Positions 1 through 11,094 of a stretch of DNA of 64,000 nucleotides are shown piece by piece. A program made the position numbers and the translations under genes. Below the pieces are notes generated by a model. That model was not told the DNA's origin. It made no database searches and was given only the letters and a program-made list of their open reading frames with translations. How positions within the stretch are numbered: position 1 is the stretch's first letter; every line of letters begins with the position of its first letter. This DNA is from Alphaproteobacteria bacterium (GTDB taxonomy: Bacteria; Myxococcota_A; UBA796; GCA-2862545): assembly GCA_020632955.1 (NCBI GenBank), contig JACKEO010000008.1:1-64000 (forward strand), given 5' to 3'.

Positions 1-180
1 GTGAAGGCCACGGTCACCAAGGCCACCGGCGACAGCGCCACGGTGGACGTCACGGTCACGCGCGGGGGACGCGAGGTGGCCCACACCACCTTCGAGCGGC
101 CCTGGGGCCTCGCCCACGTGCTGAGCGTGGGCCGGGACGGCGACGCCACCCTGCTCGTGCCGGTGCGGGTCAGCCGTTGA
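1..180 (+). CDS. C-terminal fragment of an unidentified protein
   Basis: Frame 1 is open from the window edge to a TGA at 178-180 and gives 59 residues. The first codon happens to be GTG, but the gene very probably begins outside the window. The fragment is rich in Thr and Val and looks like beta-strand sequence (repeated TVT and VDV patterns, then a motif reading FERPWGLAHV). I do not recognise the family. It converges on the metal permease at 184, leaving only 3 bases between the two stop codons. Confidence 0.5.
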   Translation: MKATVTKATGDSATVDVTVTRGGREVAHTTFERPWGLAHVLSVGRDGDATLLVPVRVSR

Positions 181-183
181 AGA

Positions 184-1371
184 TCAGCCGCTGAGAGACG
201 GGCGGAAGCCCGCGGCCCGCACGGCCTCGCGCACGGTCTCGAGCGAGGCGGCGCCCGTCACGCGCACCGTGGCCTCCTCCAGGCTCACGGCCACGTCCTG
301 CACCCCGTCCACCGCGCGCACGGCCGCGTCCACCCGGCGCACGCAGCCTCCGCAGGTCATGCCCTCCACGCCCAGTTCGAGCGCCGACGGCGCCACCGGG
401 GTGCGGCTGCGCCACCAGGTGCGCAGGTCGAGCGTCGCGTAGCGCACGAAGAGCAGCAGCAGCACCACCGCCGCCACCGACGCCACGGGACCCGTGTGCT
501 CGTGGACGTGCGCGACCACGGCGGCCGTGGGCAGGATCGCGTCGAAGGCCAGCCCGAGACCCAGGGAGCCGACGGCCACCACGCCCAGGTAGGCGGCGAG
601 CACCCGGCCGCCGAAGGTGCGGTGCACGGCCCCCACGGTGGCCACGTTGCTCGCCGGCCCCGCCATGAGGAAGACGAGGGCGGCGCTCGGGGGGAGCCCG
701 GCGTGGAGCAGGCCCGCCGCGATGGGCACGCTGGCCGTGGCGCACACGTAGAGCGGCAGCGATCCCACCAGCACCAGCAGGCTCGCCACCAGCGGCGTCG
801 CGGCCCAGCTTCCCGCCAGCGCGTCGGCCGGCAGGAAGACCTGGAGCGCCGCGGAGACCAGCACGCCCACCACGAGCCAGCCCCAGATGGTGCCCACCAC
901 CTCGTCGGCGTGGTCGAGGGCGCGGCGCCAGGCGGGGCCCGTGGGTGCGGCGTCGCGGTGGGTGACCACCGGCGCGTCGGTCGCGGGCGACAGGGCGTCC
1001 ACGGTGAAGCCGGCCACCACGCCCGTCAGCAGGGCCGCCGCCACCTTGAACAGGGCGAAGGGCCAGCCCAGGAAGGAGGCCGACACCAGCACGCTGTCGA
1101 CGCCCGTCTGCGGCGTGGCCACGAGGAAGGCCACGGCGGCCCCGTCGCTGGCGCCGTCGCGCTTGAGCCCCACGCCCGCGGGGATCACGCCGCAGGAACA
1201 GAGCGGCAGCGGCACGCCGAGCAGCACCGCCTTCAGCACCCCCGCGCGGCCGCGCAGGTTCCGGTGCACGAAGCCCTCGGGCAGCAGCGCGTGGAGGAGC
1301 CCCGAGACGGCCGCCCCGAGGAGCAGCCAGGGCGCCAGCTCCCCCAGGATGGACCACACGGCCTGGATCAC
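184..1371 (-). CDS. SO_0444-type heavy-metal permease with C-terminal HMA domain
   Basis: A 395-residue membrane permease of the DUF318/ArsP-like family, the SO_0444 Cu/Zn efflux type. It should export metal or metalloid across the inner membrane. The N-terminal half carries the family motif PLPLCSCGVIPAG, with Cys58 and Cys60 in a membrane helix, and the T-P-Q-T-G motif of the second repeat. A polar linker follows, with hydrophobic helices on both sides. The last 65 residues form a heavy-metal-associated domain with MTCGGC; Cys340 and Cys343 are the expected metal ligands. Start: GTG preceded by GGGAGG at 5 bases. Copper or zinc is inferred from the family; the actual substrate cannot be read from sequence. 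Confidence 0.88.
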   Translation of the reverse strand: MIQAVWSILGELAPWLLLGAAVSGLLHALLPEGFVHRNLRGRAGVLKAVLLGVPLPLCSCGVIPAGVGLKRDGASDGAAVAFLVATPQTGVDSVLVSASFLGWPFALFKVAAALLTGVVAGFTVDALSPATDAPVVTHRDAAPTGPAWRRALDHADEVVGTIWGWLVVGVLVSAALQVFLPADALAGSWAATPLVASLLVLVGSLPLYVCATASVPIAAGLLHAGLPPSAALVFLMAGPASNVATVGAVHRTFGGRVLAAYLGVVAVGSLGLGLAFDAILPTAAVVAHVHEHTGPVASVAAVVLLLLFVRYATLDLRTWWRSRTPVAPSALELGVEGMTCGGCVRRVDAAVRAVDGVQDVAVSLEEATVRVTGAASLETVREAVRAAGFRPSLSG

Positions 1372-1444
1372 GCCGACCTCCCGGAAGCGCCGTGGATCTG
1401 GTCCCGAGCCGCGGGCGCGTCAAGGCCCGACATCCGCAGGAGGG

Positions 1445-2278
1445 TCAGGCGGCACCGGGGCCGGCGATCCAGTCCGCGAGATCCTGCATGCCGCTGACGA
1501 GCGTGCCCGGCCGGTGCCAGTCGAGCGGATCCACCCGGCCGTCCCACGCGGCCACCGCGGCGTGCTCGTCCTCCGGCAGCGTGAGCACGAGCGGCACGGC
1601 GAGCCCGCGTGCCCGGGTGCGCAGGGCGTCCGCATGCCCTCGCACCCGGTTGGCCACCACCGCCACGCGATCCGGCGGCGCGCCGCGCGCCCGCAGCAGG
1701 CGCACCTCGGCCGCCACCGCGGTCATGCCGATCTCGTCGCCCGCCCCCACCACGATCACCTGGTCCACCGCGCCGAGCGCCCGGGCCTGCAGGTCGCCCA
1801 CCCCGTGACCCAGGTCGACGATCACGCGCTCGTAGCGATCGCGCGCGAGCACGAGGAGGTCGCGCAGCGCGTCGCGCGGCGTGGACGGGGTGGACGGGAA
1901 GTCCGCGGGCAGGCTCAGCAGCTCCACCCCCGAGGCCCCACGGTGCACCGCCGAACGCAGGCGCCGGAGCGCGAGGCGCGCGTCCCCGGCCAGCAGCCCG
2001 TCCAGCGTGCCTGCGGGCGCCTCGTCCCCCCGTGCCTGGGCGAGGTCGGCGTCGAGCGCGAGGGTCGACACGCGCCCGGCCAGGCGATCGGCCACGAGCG
2101 CCGCGATCATCGTGGTGCCCACCTCGCGCCCCACGCCGAGGAAGGCGGTGACGCGGGGCTGCACGGCCAGGGCCGCGAGGGCAGGGGCGACCTGCGGCGC
2201 GCACCGGGGAGCCGTCTGCGCGCCGCGAGGCGACCCGTGGCGTCCGGGCAGCTGGAAGGGTCGGGGCGAGGCGGACAT
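1445..2278 (-). CDS. MinD/CpaE-like P-loop protein with degenerate Walker A
   Basis: A 277-residue protein with the SIMIBI (MinD/ParA/TadZ) layout: an N-terminal strand and loop reading GVGREVGTT near residue 50, a conserved LALDADLAQ strand, a VIVDLGHGVGD Walker B-like strand and a VVANRVRG strand near the base-recognition position. The canonical Walker A needs a lysine before the final Thr residues, and that lysine is absent, as in some TadZ/CpaE-like proteins. It may therefore bind nucleotide weakly or not hydrolyse it. ATG at 2278 is chosen because GGGGAGG lies 5 bases upstream; the GTG two codons earlier overlaps that Shine-Dalgarno site. No pilus or flagellar genes are adjacent, so its role is open. 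Confidence 0.7.
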   Translation of the reverse strand: MSASPRPFQLPGRHGSPRGAQTAPRCAPQVAPALAALAVQPRVTAFLGVGREVGTTMIAALVADRLAGRVSTLALDADLAQARGDEAPAGTLDGLLAGDARLALRRLRSAVHRGASGVELLSLPADFPSTPSTPRDALRDLLVLARDRYERVIVDLGHGVGDLQARALGAVDQVIVVGAGDEIGMTAVAAEVRLLRARGAPPDRVAVVANRVRGHADALRTRARGLAVPLVLTLPEDEHAAVAAWDGRVDPLDWHRPGTLVSGMQDLADWIAGPGAA

Positions 2279-2343
2279 CGGCACCTCCCCCCGCAGCGTA
2301 GCCCGGGATCCCGGGGGCGAGGCCGATCAGACGTCCCGGACGG

Positions 2344-4986
<2,643 letters not shown>

Positions 4987-5166
4987 CCACCCTCCGAAGC
5001 TCCCCTTACCCCGGCGCGGCGACCGTCGACGGGCGGCCCGCCACACGGCGCCGCCCGGGTACCGGACGCGCCGCGCCCGCCGCGTGACAGGTGCGCCGCT
5101 CCCTGGGATGGCGTACCTTGGGCGGCGCCCCGACCCTCGCCCGACCCCTCCCACCCGGCCCCCACG

Positions 5167-6951
5167 ATGCGAGACCACCGCGTCCTGCTCATCGAGGACA
5201 ACGACGTCGATGCCGCGATCTTCACGCGGTGCGTCGAGGCGATGCCCGGGTACCAGGTGGTGCGCGTGCGCAGCCTCGAGCAGGCCGAGGAGACCGTGGA
5301 GCGGCTGGGCGGCGCCTGGTTCGACCTGGTGGCCGTGGACCTCACGCTGCCCGACGCCATGGACCTCGAGGCCATCCACTTCGCCCGCACCCAGATCCCC
5401 CAGGCGGTGTGCGTCGCGGTCACCGCGCGCGACCCCGACGAGGTGGACGAGCGCGCCCTCCGCGCCGGCGCCGCCGACCTGCTCGAGAAGGGGCGGATGA
5501 ACCTGCGCGGCATCCAGCGCGCCATCAGCCACGCCATCGAGCGCAACGAGCTGGTCCGCCGCCAGCTGGAGTCGGAGCGCAACCTGCGCAGCGTGCTCGC
5601 GGCGTGGTCCGAGGCCCTCTACGTGGTCGACGAGGACCGCCAGGTGGTCTTCTCCAACGACGCCGCCGCCGCCCTGGCTCCCGGCGTGCTCGACACCGAG
5701 CCCGGACCCCGCCTGCGACTCGACCTCCGCCCGGGCGACGTGCTCCAGACCGACGTCCGCCTCCCCGGCGGCGAGACGGTCCCCGCCGAGGCCCGGGCCT
5801 GGGGCATCACCTGGGCCGACCGCCCCGCCACGGTGGTGGTGCTGCGCGACATCCGCGCCGAGCGCGCGGCGGAGCGCACCCGCGCCCTCGCCGAGCTCGG
5901 TCGGGGCGCCCTGAAGGGGGTCCACGACATCGGCAACCGCGTCACGGCACTCCGCGCCTCCATCGCCGATGCCCGCGCCACCCTGCCGGCGGTGGCCCGC
6001 GAGGCCGCGCCCACCCTCGAGGCCACGCTGGAGCGGATGGAGCGCTCCGTGGAGCAGATCGCCCACGTCGTGCGCAGCTCCCGGGAGGATGCCACCAAGG
6101 TCCGCGCGCGCCGCCTGGTGGTGGACCTCGGCGCCCTGGTGCGCAGCTGCTGCCAGGATCTGCGCGCCGCCCTCGAGGCCGACGCCGACCTCCGCCTGCA
6201 GCTCCACCCGCGCGTGGAGGTGCTGGGCGACCCGGCCGACCTCACCCGCGTGGTCGACAACCTGCTGCGCAACGCCGCGGAGGCGCTGGCCGAGGCACCC
6301 GAGGGCGACCACGAGATCCGGGTGCAGGTCAGCCTGGTCGACGGCGACGCCGTGCTCGAGGTGGAGGACACCGGGCCGGGCATCCCGGCCCACCTGCGCG
6401 ATCACCTCTTCGACGAGGGGGTCACCGGCAAGGTCCAGGGCACGGGGCTCGGTCTGGCGAGCGTGCGCCGGGTGGTGGAGGCCCACGCCGGCACGGTGGA
6501 GGTGCGCTCGGAGCCCGGGGCCGGCGCCTGCTTCCGGGTGCGCCTGCCCGCGCGCGGCCCCAGCCTCGCCGGCATCCGCGTGCTCCTGCTGGAGGACCAG
6601 GCCGACGTGGCCCGCGCCAACGAGCGCCTGCTCGGCGAGCGCTACCGCGTCAGCGTCGTGCACGACGGCGCCGCCGGCCTCGAGCTGCTCGCGGACGACG
6701 ACGACTTCCACGTGCTCCTGTGCGACCTCGACATGCCCGGCCTGGACGGCCGCGCCTTCTTCGAGCACCTCCAGGTCGCGCACCCGGCGCTCACCGAGCG
6801 CGTGGTGTTCTGCTCGGGCGGCGCGGCCACCTCGGAGCTCGAGGACTTCCTGGCCTCCACGGCACGGCCGGTGCTCCACAAGCCGCTCGACCTGGGCCAC
6901 GCGATCCAGACCATCGAGGACGTGGCCTCGCGCACCGTCGGCGCAGCCTAG
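5167..6951 (+). CDS. hybrid histidine kinase, REC-PAS-HisKA-like-HATPase-REC
   Basis: A 594-residue cytoplasmic sensor kinase without membrane segments. Receiver 1 covers residues 1-125, with phosphoacceptor Asp58 and Lys108 in LLEKGR. A PAS-like segment lies at 140-235. The dimerisation helix carries the phosphoacceptor His253 in VHDIGNRVT. The ATPase domain has the N box NLLRNAAEAL (365-374), the G1 box DTGPGI (401-406) and the G2 box GTGLGLAS (425-432). Receiver 2 has Asp520 and a C-terminal HKPLDL. An input receiver in front of the kinase suggests it is itself the target of a phosphorelay. No cognate output regulator is next to it. The frame is open upstream for over 2 kb, but only the ATG at 5167 begins the receiver fold. 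Confidence 0.9.
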   Translation: MRDHRVLLIEDNDVDAAIFTRCVEAMPGYQVVRVRSLEQAEETVERLGGAWFDLVAVDLTLPDAMDLEAIHFARTQIPQAVCVAVTARDPDEVDERALRAGAADLLEKGRMNLRGIQRAISHAIERNELVRRQLESERNLRSVLAAWSEALYVVDEDRQVVFSNDAAAALAPGVLDTEPGPRLRLDLRPGDVLQTDVRLPGGETVPAEARAWGITWADRPATVVVLRDIRAERAAERTRALAELGRGALKGVHDIGNRVTALRASIADARATLPAVAREAAPTLEATLERMERSVEQIAHVVRSSREDATKVRARRLVVDLGALVRSCCQDLRAALEADADLRLQLHPRVEVLGDPADLTRVVDNLLRNAAEALAEAPEGDHEIRVQVSLVDGDAVLEVEDTGPGIPAHLRDHLFDEGVTGKVQGTGLGLASVRRVVEAHAGTVEVRSEPGAGACFRVRLPARGPSLAGIRVLLLEDQADVARANERLLGERYRVSVVHDGAAGLELLADDDDFHVLLCDLDMPGLDGRAFFEHLQVAHPALTERVVFCSGGAATSELEDFLASTARPVLHKPLDLGHAIQTIEDVASRTVGAA

Positions 6952-7010
6952 CGGTCGTCCACGCGACCTGGACCCCGCCGCGCGTCATGATGGGGTCCCT
7001 GGAGGAACCG

Positions 7011-8021
7011 ATGCGCCGCCTCGCGCCCCTGCTCGCCCTCGCCGCCTGCGCCCAGGGCCCCGACAGCGACACCGACGACAGCGCCGACGACACCGACGCG
7101 CCGGGCGCCTTCCAGCTCGACCTCGCCGCCGAGCGCAGCGACGACCCCCTGGGCATGTTCATGTCGGTGTGGGGCGCGCAGGCCGACGACGTGTGGGTGG
7201 TGGGCGGCCAGAAGGGCGGAGCCGGCTTCGCGCTGCGCGGCAGCACCGGCGCCTTCACCCCCGTGGACCTGCCGGCCGACACGCCGATGCTCAACTGGGT
7301 GCACGGGACCGCGGCCGACGACCTGTGGGTGGGGGGGGTGGCCGGCACGCTCCTGCACCACGACGGCACGGGCTGGACCTCCCACGACCTGCCCGAGGTG
7401 GGCGCGGTGTGGGGCGTGCACGCCGCAGGGCCCGACGACGCCCTCGCCGTGGGCGGCAGCTTCTTCGGCACCGGCGCGCCCTTCGCCTACCGCTGGGACG
7501 GCGCCACGTGGGCCCCGCTGGACCTGCCGGCCGACCTGCCTGCCAAGGCCACGCTCTTCAAGACCCACGCCCACGACGGGGGCTACCTGGTGGTGGGGTC
7601 CTCGGGGTGGGCCCTGCGCGTGGACGCAGGCGGCGTGCGCAAGGTCGACACCGGCGAGAGCGGCGAGGATCTCGTCACGGTGCACGTGGCGCCCGGCGAG
7701 GCACCGGTGGCGGTGGGCGGCACGGTGGCGGGTCGCCTGTGGACGTGGCGCGACGGCGCCTTCGTGGAGGAGGGCGCCGCCTTCAGCCGCCTCAACGGCG
7801 TGCACGTGCGTCCCGACGGCCTCGTGGTGTCGGTGGGGAACGACGGGATCGCGGGCACCTGGCGCGCCGGCGACGCCGACCTCGTCGAGGCGGCGCGCAT
7901 CACCCGCGACGTGCTGCACGCCACCTGGGTGGCGCCCGACGACACCACCTACGCCGTGGGGGGGAACTTCCTCACCAGCAAGCCCGACTTCCACGGCTTC
8001 CTGGGCGTGTCGACACCCTGA
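7011..8021 (+). CDS. beta-propeller lipoprotein
   Basis: A 336-residue lipoprotein. The signal peptide ends in a lipobox (LALAAC, Cys near residue 12), followed by an acidic linker (DSDTDDSADDTDA). The mature part repeats the pattern ADDVWVVGG / ADDLWVGG / GPDDALAVGG about every 45-50 residues, as in bacterial propellers of the type often annotated as glycosyl-hydrolase- or sialidase-like folds. No catalytic residues can be named. ATG at 7011 has GGAGG six bases upstream, whereas an in-frame ATG further 5' has none. It lies 59 bp after the hybrid kinase on the same strand and may be cotranscribed with it. Function unknown. Confidence 0.8.
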   Translation: MRRLAPLLALAACAQGPDSDTDDSADDTDAPGAFQLDLAAERSDDPLGMFMSVWGAQADDVWVVGGQKGGAGFALRGSTGAFTPVDLPADTPMLNWVHGTAADDLWVGGVAGTLLHHDGTGWTSHDLPEVGAVWGVHAAGPDDALAVGGSFFGTGAPFAYRWDGATWAPLDLPADLPAKATLFKTHAHDGGYLVVGSSGWALRVDAGGVRKVDTGESGEDLVTVHVAPGEAPVAVGGTVAGRLWTWRDGAFVEEGAAFSRLNGVHVRPDGLVVSVGNDGIAGTWRAGDADLVEAARITRDVLHATWVAPDDTTYAVGGNFLTSKPDFHGFLGVSTP

Positions 8022-8033
8022 TGCGCCCCCCGA

Positions 8034-8945
8034 TCAGAGCCAGGGCGTGCGGGAGGCCTCGGCGAGCTCGACGCGGGAGCCCACCCCCACGTGGGCGTAG
8101 ATGTGCTTGAGGTGCGTGCGCACCGTCTCCGGGCTGCGGTCGAGCGCTCTCGCGATCTCGCCGACCGTGGCGCCCTGCACGGCGAAGGAGACGATGCGAC
8201 GCCGCGTGGCCGACAGGCCGAGCACCGGGGACACCCCCACGTCCTCCGTGCCGCCTGCCCGCACGAGCACCGCCGGGCCCTGAGGACCCGCCATGCTCGT
8301 CAGCCGGAGGTGCAGGTCTCCGAGCTGCGCGCGTTCCCCCCGATCCCCCGCGAGGTGCTCCGCCGCGACGCGGACCAGCTCACGTTCGAAGGCCGCGTCG
8401 ACCGCGGCCGTGCGCCAGAGCACCCCCACCGAGGGCATCACCACGAACGTGCCGGGCGCGGCACGCCACGGCGCGACGACGGACCGGCGGGCGAAGGCCG
8501 ACGCGAGCTCGCCCAGCCAGCGGCCGGCACGGAGCACCTCGTGACGGCCGAAGGCGCGCGCGGCGGCCGGACGCAGCAGCCACACGAGCCGCACGCCCGC
8601 ATCCGCCACCTCGAGCGCGGCACCCGCCACGGCGGCACCCGCCCAGCGCGGCCCGGCCATCTGACGCACCCGGACGGCCAGCGCCCCTTCCTCGAGCAGG
8701 GCGAACGCTCCCACGGGCACCAGCGTGGACACGTCGCCGGCGACGTCGTCGACCCGCATCCCCTCGAGACAGGGCCGGGGCCCACCCGGCGACCAGCACT
8801 CCGAGTCGACCGCGAGCACGGCATCCTCGGCCGGCACGCGCACCAGCCGCTGCACCACCACCACCGCGGCGCCCACCGACCTGCCCAGCGCCGCGAGGGT
8901 GCCGGGGAGCGTGTCGCACAGGTCGATCTCGGGTGCTGCGGCCAT
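8034..8945 (-). CDS. LuxR-family transcriptional regulator
   Basis: A 303-residue protein with a C-terminal LuxR/NarL-type helix-turn-helix (roughly residues 235-298: LSATRRRIVSFAVQGATVG.., then SPETVRTHLKHIYAHVGV). The first 220 residues match no receiver, autoinducer-binding or MalT-type domain that I recognise. They are Ala/Val/Arg-rich and could be a degenerate GAF-like sensor. It is divergent from the glycosyltransferase-methyltransferase gene at 9147 across a 201-bp spacer that holds a perfect 9-bp inverted repeat, so it could control that gene. It converges with the propeller lipoprotein gene, 12 bp apart. Confidence 0.85.
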   Translation of the reverse strand: MAAAPEIDLCDTLPGTLAALGRSVGAAVVVVQRLVRVPAEDAVLAVDSECWSPGGPRPCLEGMRVDDVAGDVSTLVPVGAFALLEEGALAVRVRQMAGPRWAGAAVAGAALEVADAGVRLVWLLRPAAARAFGRHEVLRAGRWLGELASAFARRSVVAPWRAAPGTFVVMPSVGVLWRTAAVDAAFERELVRVAAEHLAGDRGERAQLGDLHLRLTSMAGPQGPAVLVRAGGTEDVGVSPVLGLSATRRRIVSFAVQGATVGEIARALDRSPETVRTHLKHIYAHVGVGSRVELAEASRTPWL

Positions 8946-9068
8946 GCCGATCCATCACGCCGATCCGCAGGCGCGCCCACCCCCGACGCACGCGCGGCGC
9001 GGATCGACGCGTCCACCACGTGATCCCTTCGTCGATGCGACGTTTTGGCGTGATCAGACCTCTCGCGC

Positions 9069-9092
9069 ACCCGTCCTCATTTCAGGACGGGT
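9069..9092. promoter_or_regulatory. perfect inverted repeat in divergent spacer
   Basis: Arms ACCCGTCCT (9069-9077) and AGGACGGGT (9084-9092) flank a 6-base spacer. It sits in the 201-bp region between the LuxR-type gene (leftward) and the glycosyltransferase-methyltransferase gene (rightward), 55 bp before the latter's start. No T-run follows on either strand, so an operator is more likely than a terminator. The palindromic form fits a dimeric HTH regulator such as the neighbouring LuxR-type protein, but that pairing is inferred. Confidence 0.4.
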
Positions 9093-9146
9093 GGCGTCCG
9101 GCCGTGTCCGGCGTCCGGCCGAGGGCATAGGACGAGGCCTCCCGAG

Positions 9147-11069
9147 GTGCCCTTGCGCCAGCTCGCCGCGGTCGCCCTGGTCGGGTCCTGCGCCTGGCTC
9201 GTCCTCGGCGTCACCCGCGGCGACCTGGGCGGCACCCCCGGCCTGTCCGGCCTGGTCCCCGTCGCGGCGATCTGGCTCACCGCCACCGCCGCCTGGGCGT
9301 GGCTGGTCCACACCGTCCCCGACGACCGCGCGGACCGCCTCGCGCTCGGGACCGCGGTGGCTGCACGGCTCGCCGTCTGGCCGGGTGCGCCCAACCTGTC
9401 GGACGACGTGTGGCGCTACCTCTGGGACGGCCGCCTGCTGGTGGACGGACGGGACCCCTACGCCGCCACCCCACGCGAGGTGGCCCGGGCCGCCGGGGGC
9501 GAGGGCATGCCCTGGCCCGACCTCTGGCCCCTCCTCAACAGTCCCGACCACATCAGCGTCTACCCGCCCGTGGCGCAGGTCCCGAACGCCGTGGCGGCCT
9601 GGCTCGGCACCACCGCCCCGGCGCAGGCGCTGGTGCTCAAGGCGCTGGCGCTGGGCGCCGACCTGGCCACCGTGGGGCTGCTGATCCACCTCACCGCACG
9701 GTGGCGGCTGCCCGCGCGCACGCCGTGGATCTTCGCCCTGAGCCCGCTCGTCCTCGTCGAGCTGACCGGCCAGGCCCACACCGAGGTGTGGGCGCTCCCC
9801 CTCCTGCTCCTGGCCCTGCGCCTGCTCGACGGGGGACGGGCCGCGGCCGCGGGGCTCGCGCTCGCGGCGTCGGTGGGCGCCAAGCTCGTGCCCGCGCTGG
9901 CCCTGCCCTTCCTGGTCCGACGCACCCACGGCGCCGCACGTGGGCGCCTGCTCGGCGCGGCCGTGGCCGGCATCGCCGTGCTGCTCGGCCCCGTCGTCCT
10001 GGCCGGCGACGGCCCGGGCGTGCTCCGCAGCCTGCGCCTGTACGTGCGCGTGTTCTCCTTCGCCGACTTCCTCCCGGGCCTCGCGTCGCCCTGGCTGGGT
10101 CCGTCGACGGGGGTGGTCCTCGGCGGGCTCACCGCGGCGCTCCTCCTCCTCCTCGCCGCGAGCGAGGCCCGCCCCACCGTGCGCAGCCTGCCCCGCACGC
10201 TGGCCTTCGCCTGGGGCGGGTGGCTGCTGCTGTCGCCCACGCAGCACCCCTGGTACGTCACCCCCGTGCTGGCGTGGACGGCGCTGGGCGGCCTGCGCTT
10301 CGGCGTGGCCTGGGCCGCGCTCGCCCCGGCCACCTACGCCGCCTACTGGGGCGCGGACGGCATCGCCGAGGTGCCGTGGATCGTCACGATCCAGGGGCTC
10401 GTCGTGGGGGCGCTCTTCGTCGCGGACGGGGTGCGCGCCCTGCCCTCGCTGGCCACGCTGGCCCACGGCGGCGGCCTGGCGCGGGCGCTCGTGGCCCGCA
10501 CCCTCGCGCCGCGTGCCCGGCTCAAGCGCGACCTCCTGCTCCCCCACCTCCACCGCGACGACGCGCACCTCGATCTGGGCTGCGGCACCGGCGCGCTGTG
10601 CGCGGCGCTCCGGGCCGACGGCTTCGACGTGATCCCCGCCGACGTGCAGGACGCGAGCTTCCTCCCCGACGTGCGGCCCCTGGTCTACGACGGCCGACGC
10701 CTGCCCCTGCCCGACGCGAGCGTCGACACGGTGCTCCTCGTCACCGTGCTCCACCACGCCCCCGATCCCGACGCCGTGCTGCGCGAGGCGGTGCGCGTGG
10801 CCCGTCGCCGCCTCGTCGTGATGGAGGACGTCTGGACGAACCCGGTGCAGCGCTGGCTCACGCTCCGCGTGGACGCGCTGGTGAACCTCGAGCTGCGCGG
10901 CCACCCCCACACCAACCGCGACGAGGCCGGCTGGGCCGCCACCTTCGCCCGGCTCGGTCTCGAGGTGCGCCACGCCCTGCCCCGCCGCACCGCGGGCCTC
11001 TTCCGGCAGATCCTCTACGTGCTGGAGCTTCCCGCACGCGACGACGAGCGCCCGCGATCCGCGCGTTAG
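9147..11069 (+). CDS. GT-C mannosyltransferase-like / SAM methyltransferase fusion
   Basis: A 640-residue two-domain protein. The N-terminal part, about 1-440, is a polytopic GT-C glycosyltransferase resembling PIG-M/DUF2029 enzymes. The loop after the second helix reads LSDDVWRYLWDGR with acidic residues suited to a polyprenyl-phosphate-sugar donor, and a later loop has VYPPVAQ. The C-terminal 180 residues are a class I methyltransferase: motif I HLDLGCGTG, then an acidic strand, and VLHHAPDPDAVLREAVRV typical of Methyltransf_11. Fusion suggests that one active site extends a lipid-linked glycan in the membrane while the other methylates the product or carrier. Start is GTG with a weak GAGG directly upstream. 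The substrate is unknown. Confidence 0.75.
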   Translation: MPLRQLAAVALVGSCAWLVLGVTRGDLGGTPGLSGLVPVAAIWLTATAAWAWLVHTVPDDRADRLALGTAVAARLAVWPGAPNLSDDVWRYLWDGRLLVDGRDPYAATPREVARAAGGEGMPWPDLWPLLNSPDHISVYPPVAQVPNAVAAWLGTTAPAQALVLKALALGADLATVGLLIHLTARWRLPARTPWIFALSPLVLVELTGQAHTEVWALPLLLLALRLLDGGRAAAAGLALAASVGAKLVPALALPFLVRRTHGAARGRLLGAAVAGIAVLLGPVVLAGDGPGVLRSLRLYVRVFSFADFLPGLASPWLGPSTGVVLGGLTAALLLLLAASEARPTVRSLPRTLAFAWGGWLLLSPTQHPWYVTPVLAWTALGGLRFGVAWAALAPATYAAYWGADGIAEVPWIVTIQGLVVGALFVADGVRALPSLATLAHGGGLARALVARTLAPRARLKRDLLLPHLHRDDAHLDLGCGTGALCAALRADGFDVIPADVQDASFLPDVRPLVYDGRRLPLPDASVDTVLLVTVLHHAPDPDAVLREAVRVARRRLVVMEDVWTNPVQRWLTLRVDALVNLELRGHPHTNRDEAGWAATFARLGLEVRHALPRRTAGLFRQILYVLELPARDDERPRSAR

Positions 11070-11094
11070 TCCCCCTGCGCGACCCGGAGCCCGT

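Noticed and set aside
4987..6900. Upstream extension of the polyglycine lipoprotein frame through the hybrid kinase
   Set aside because: The part before 4986 is antisense to receiver and kinase domains, and only the ATG at 4986 begins a signal peptide.
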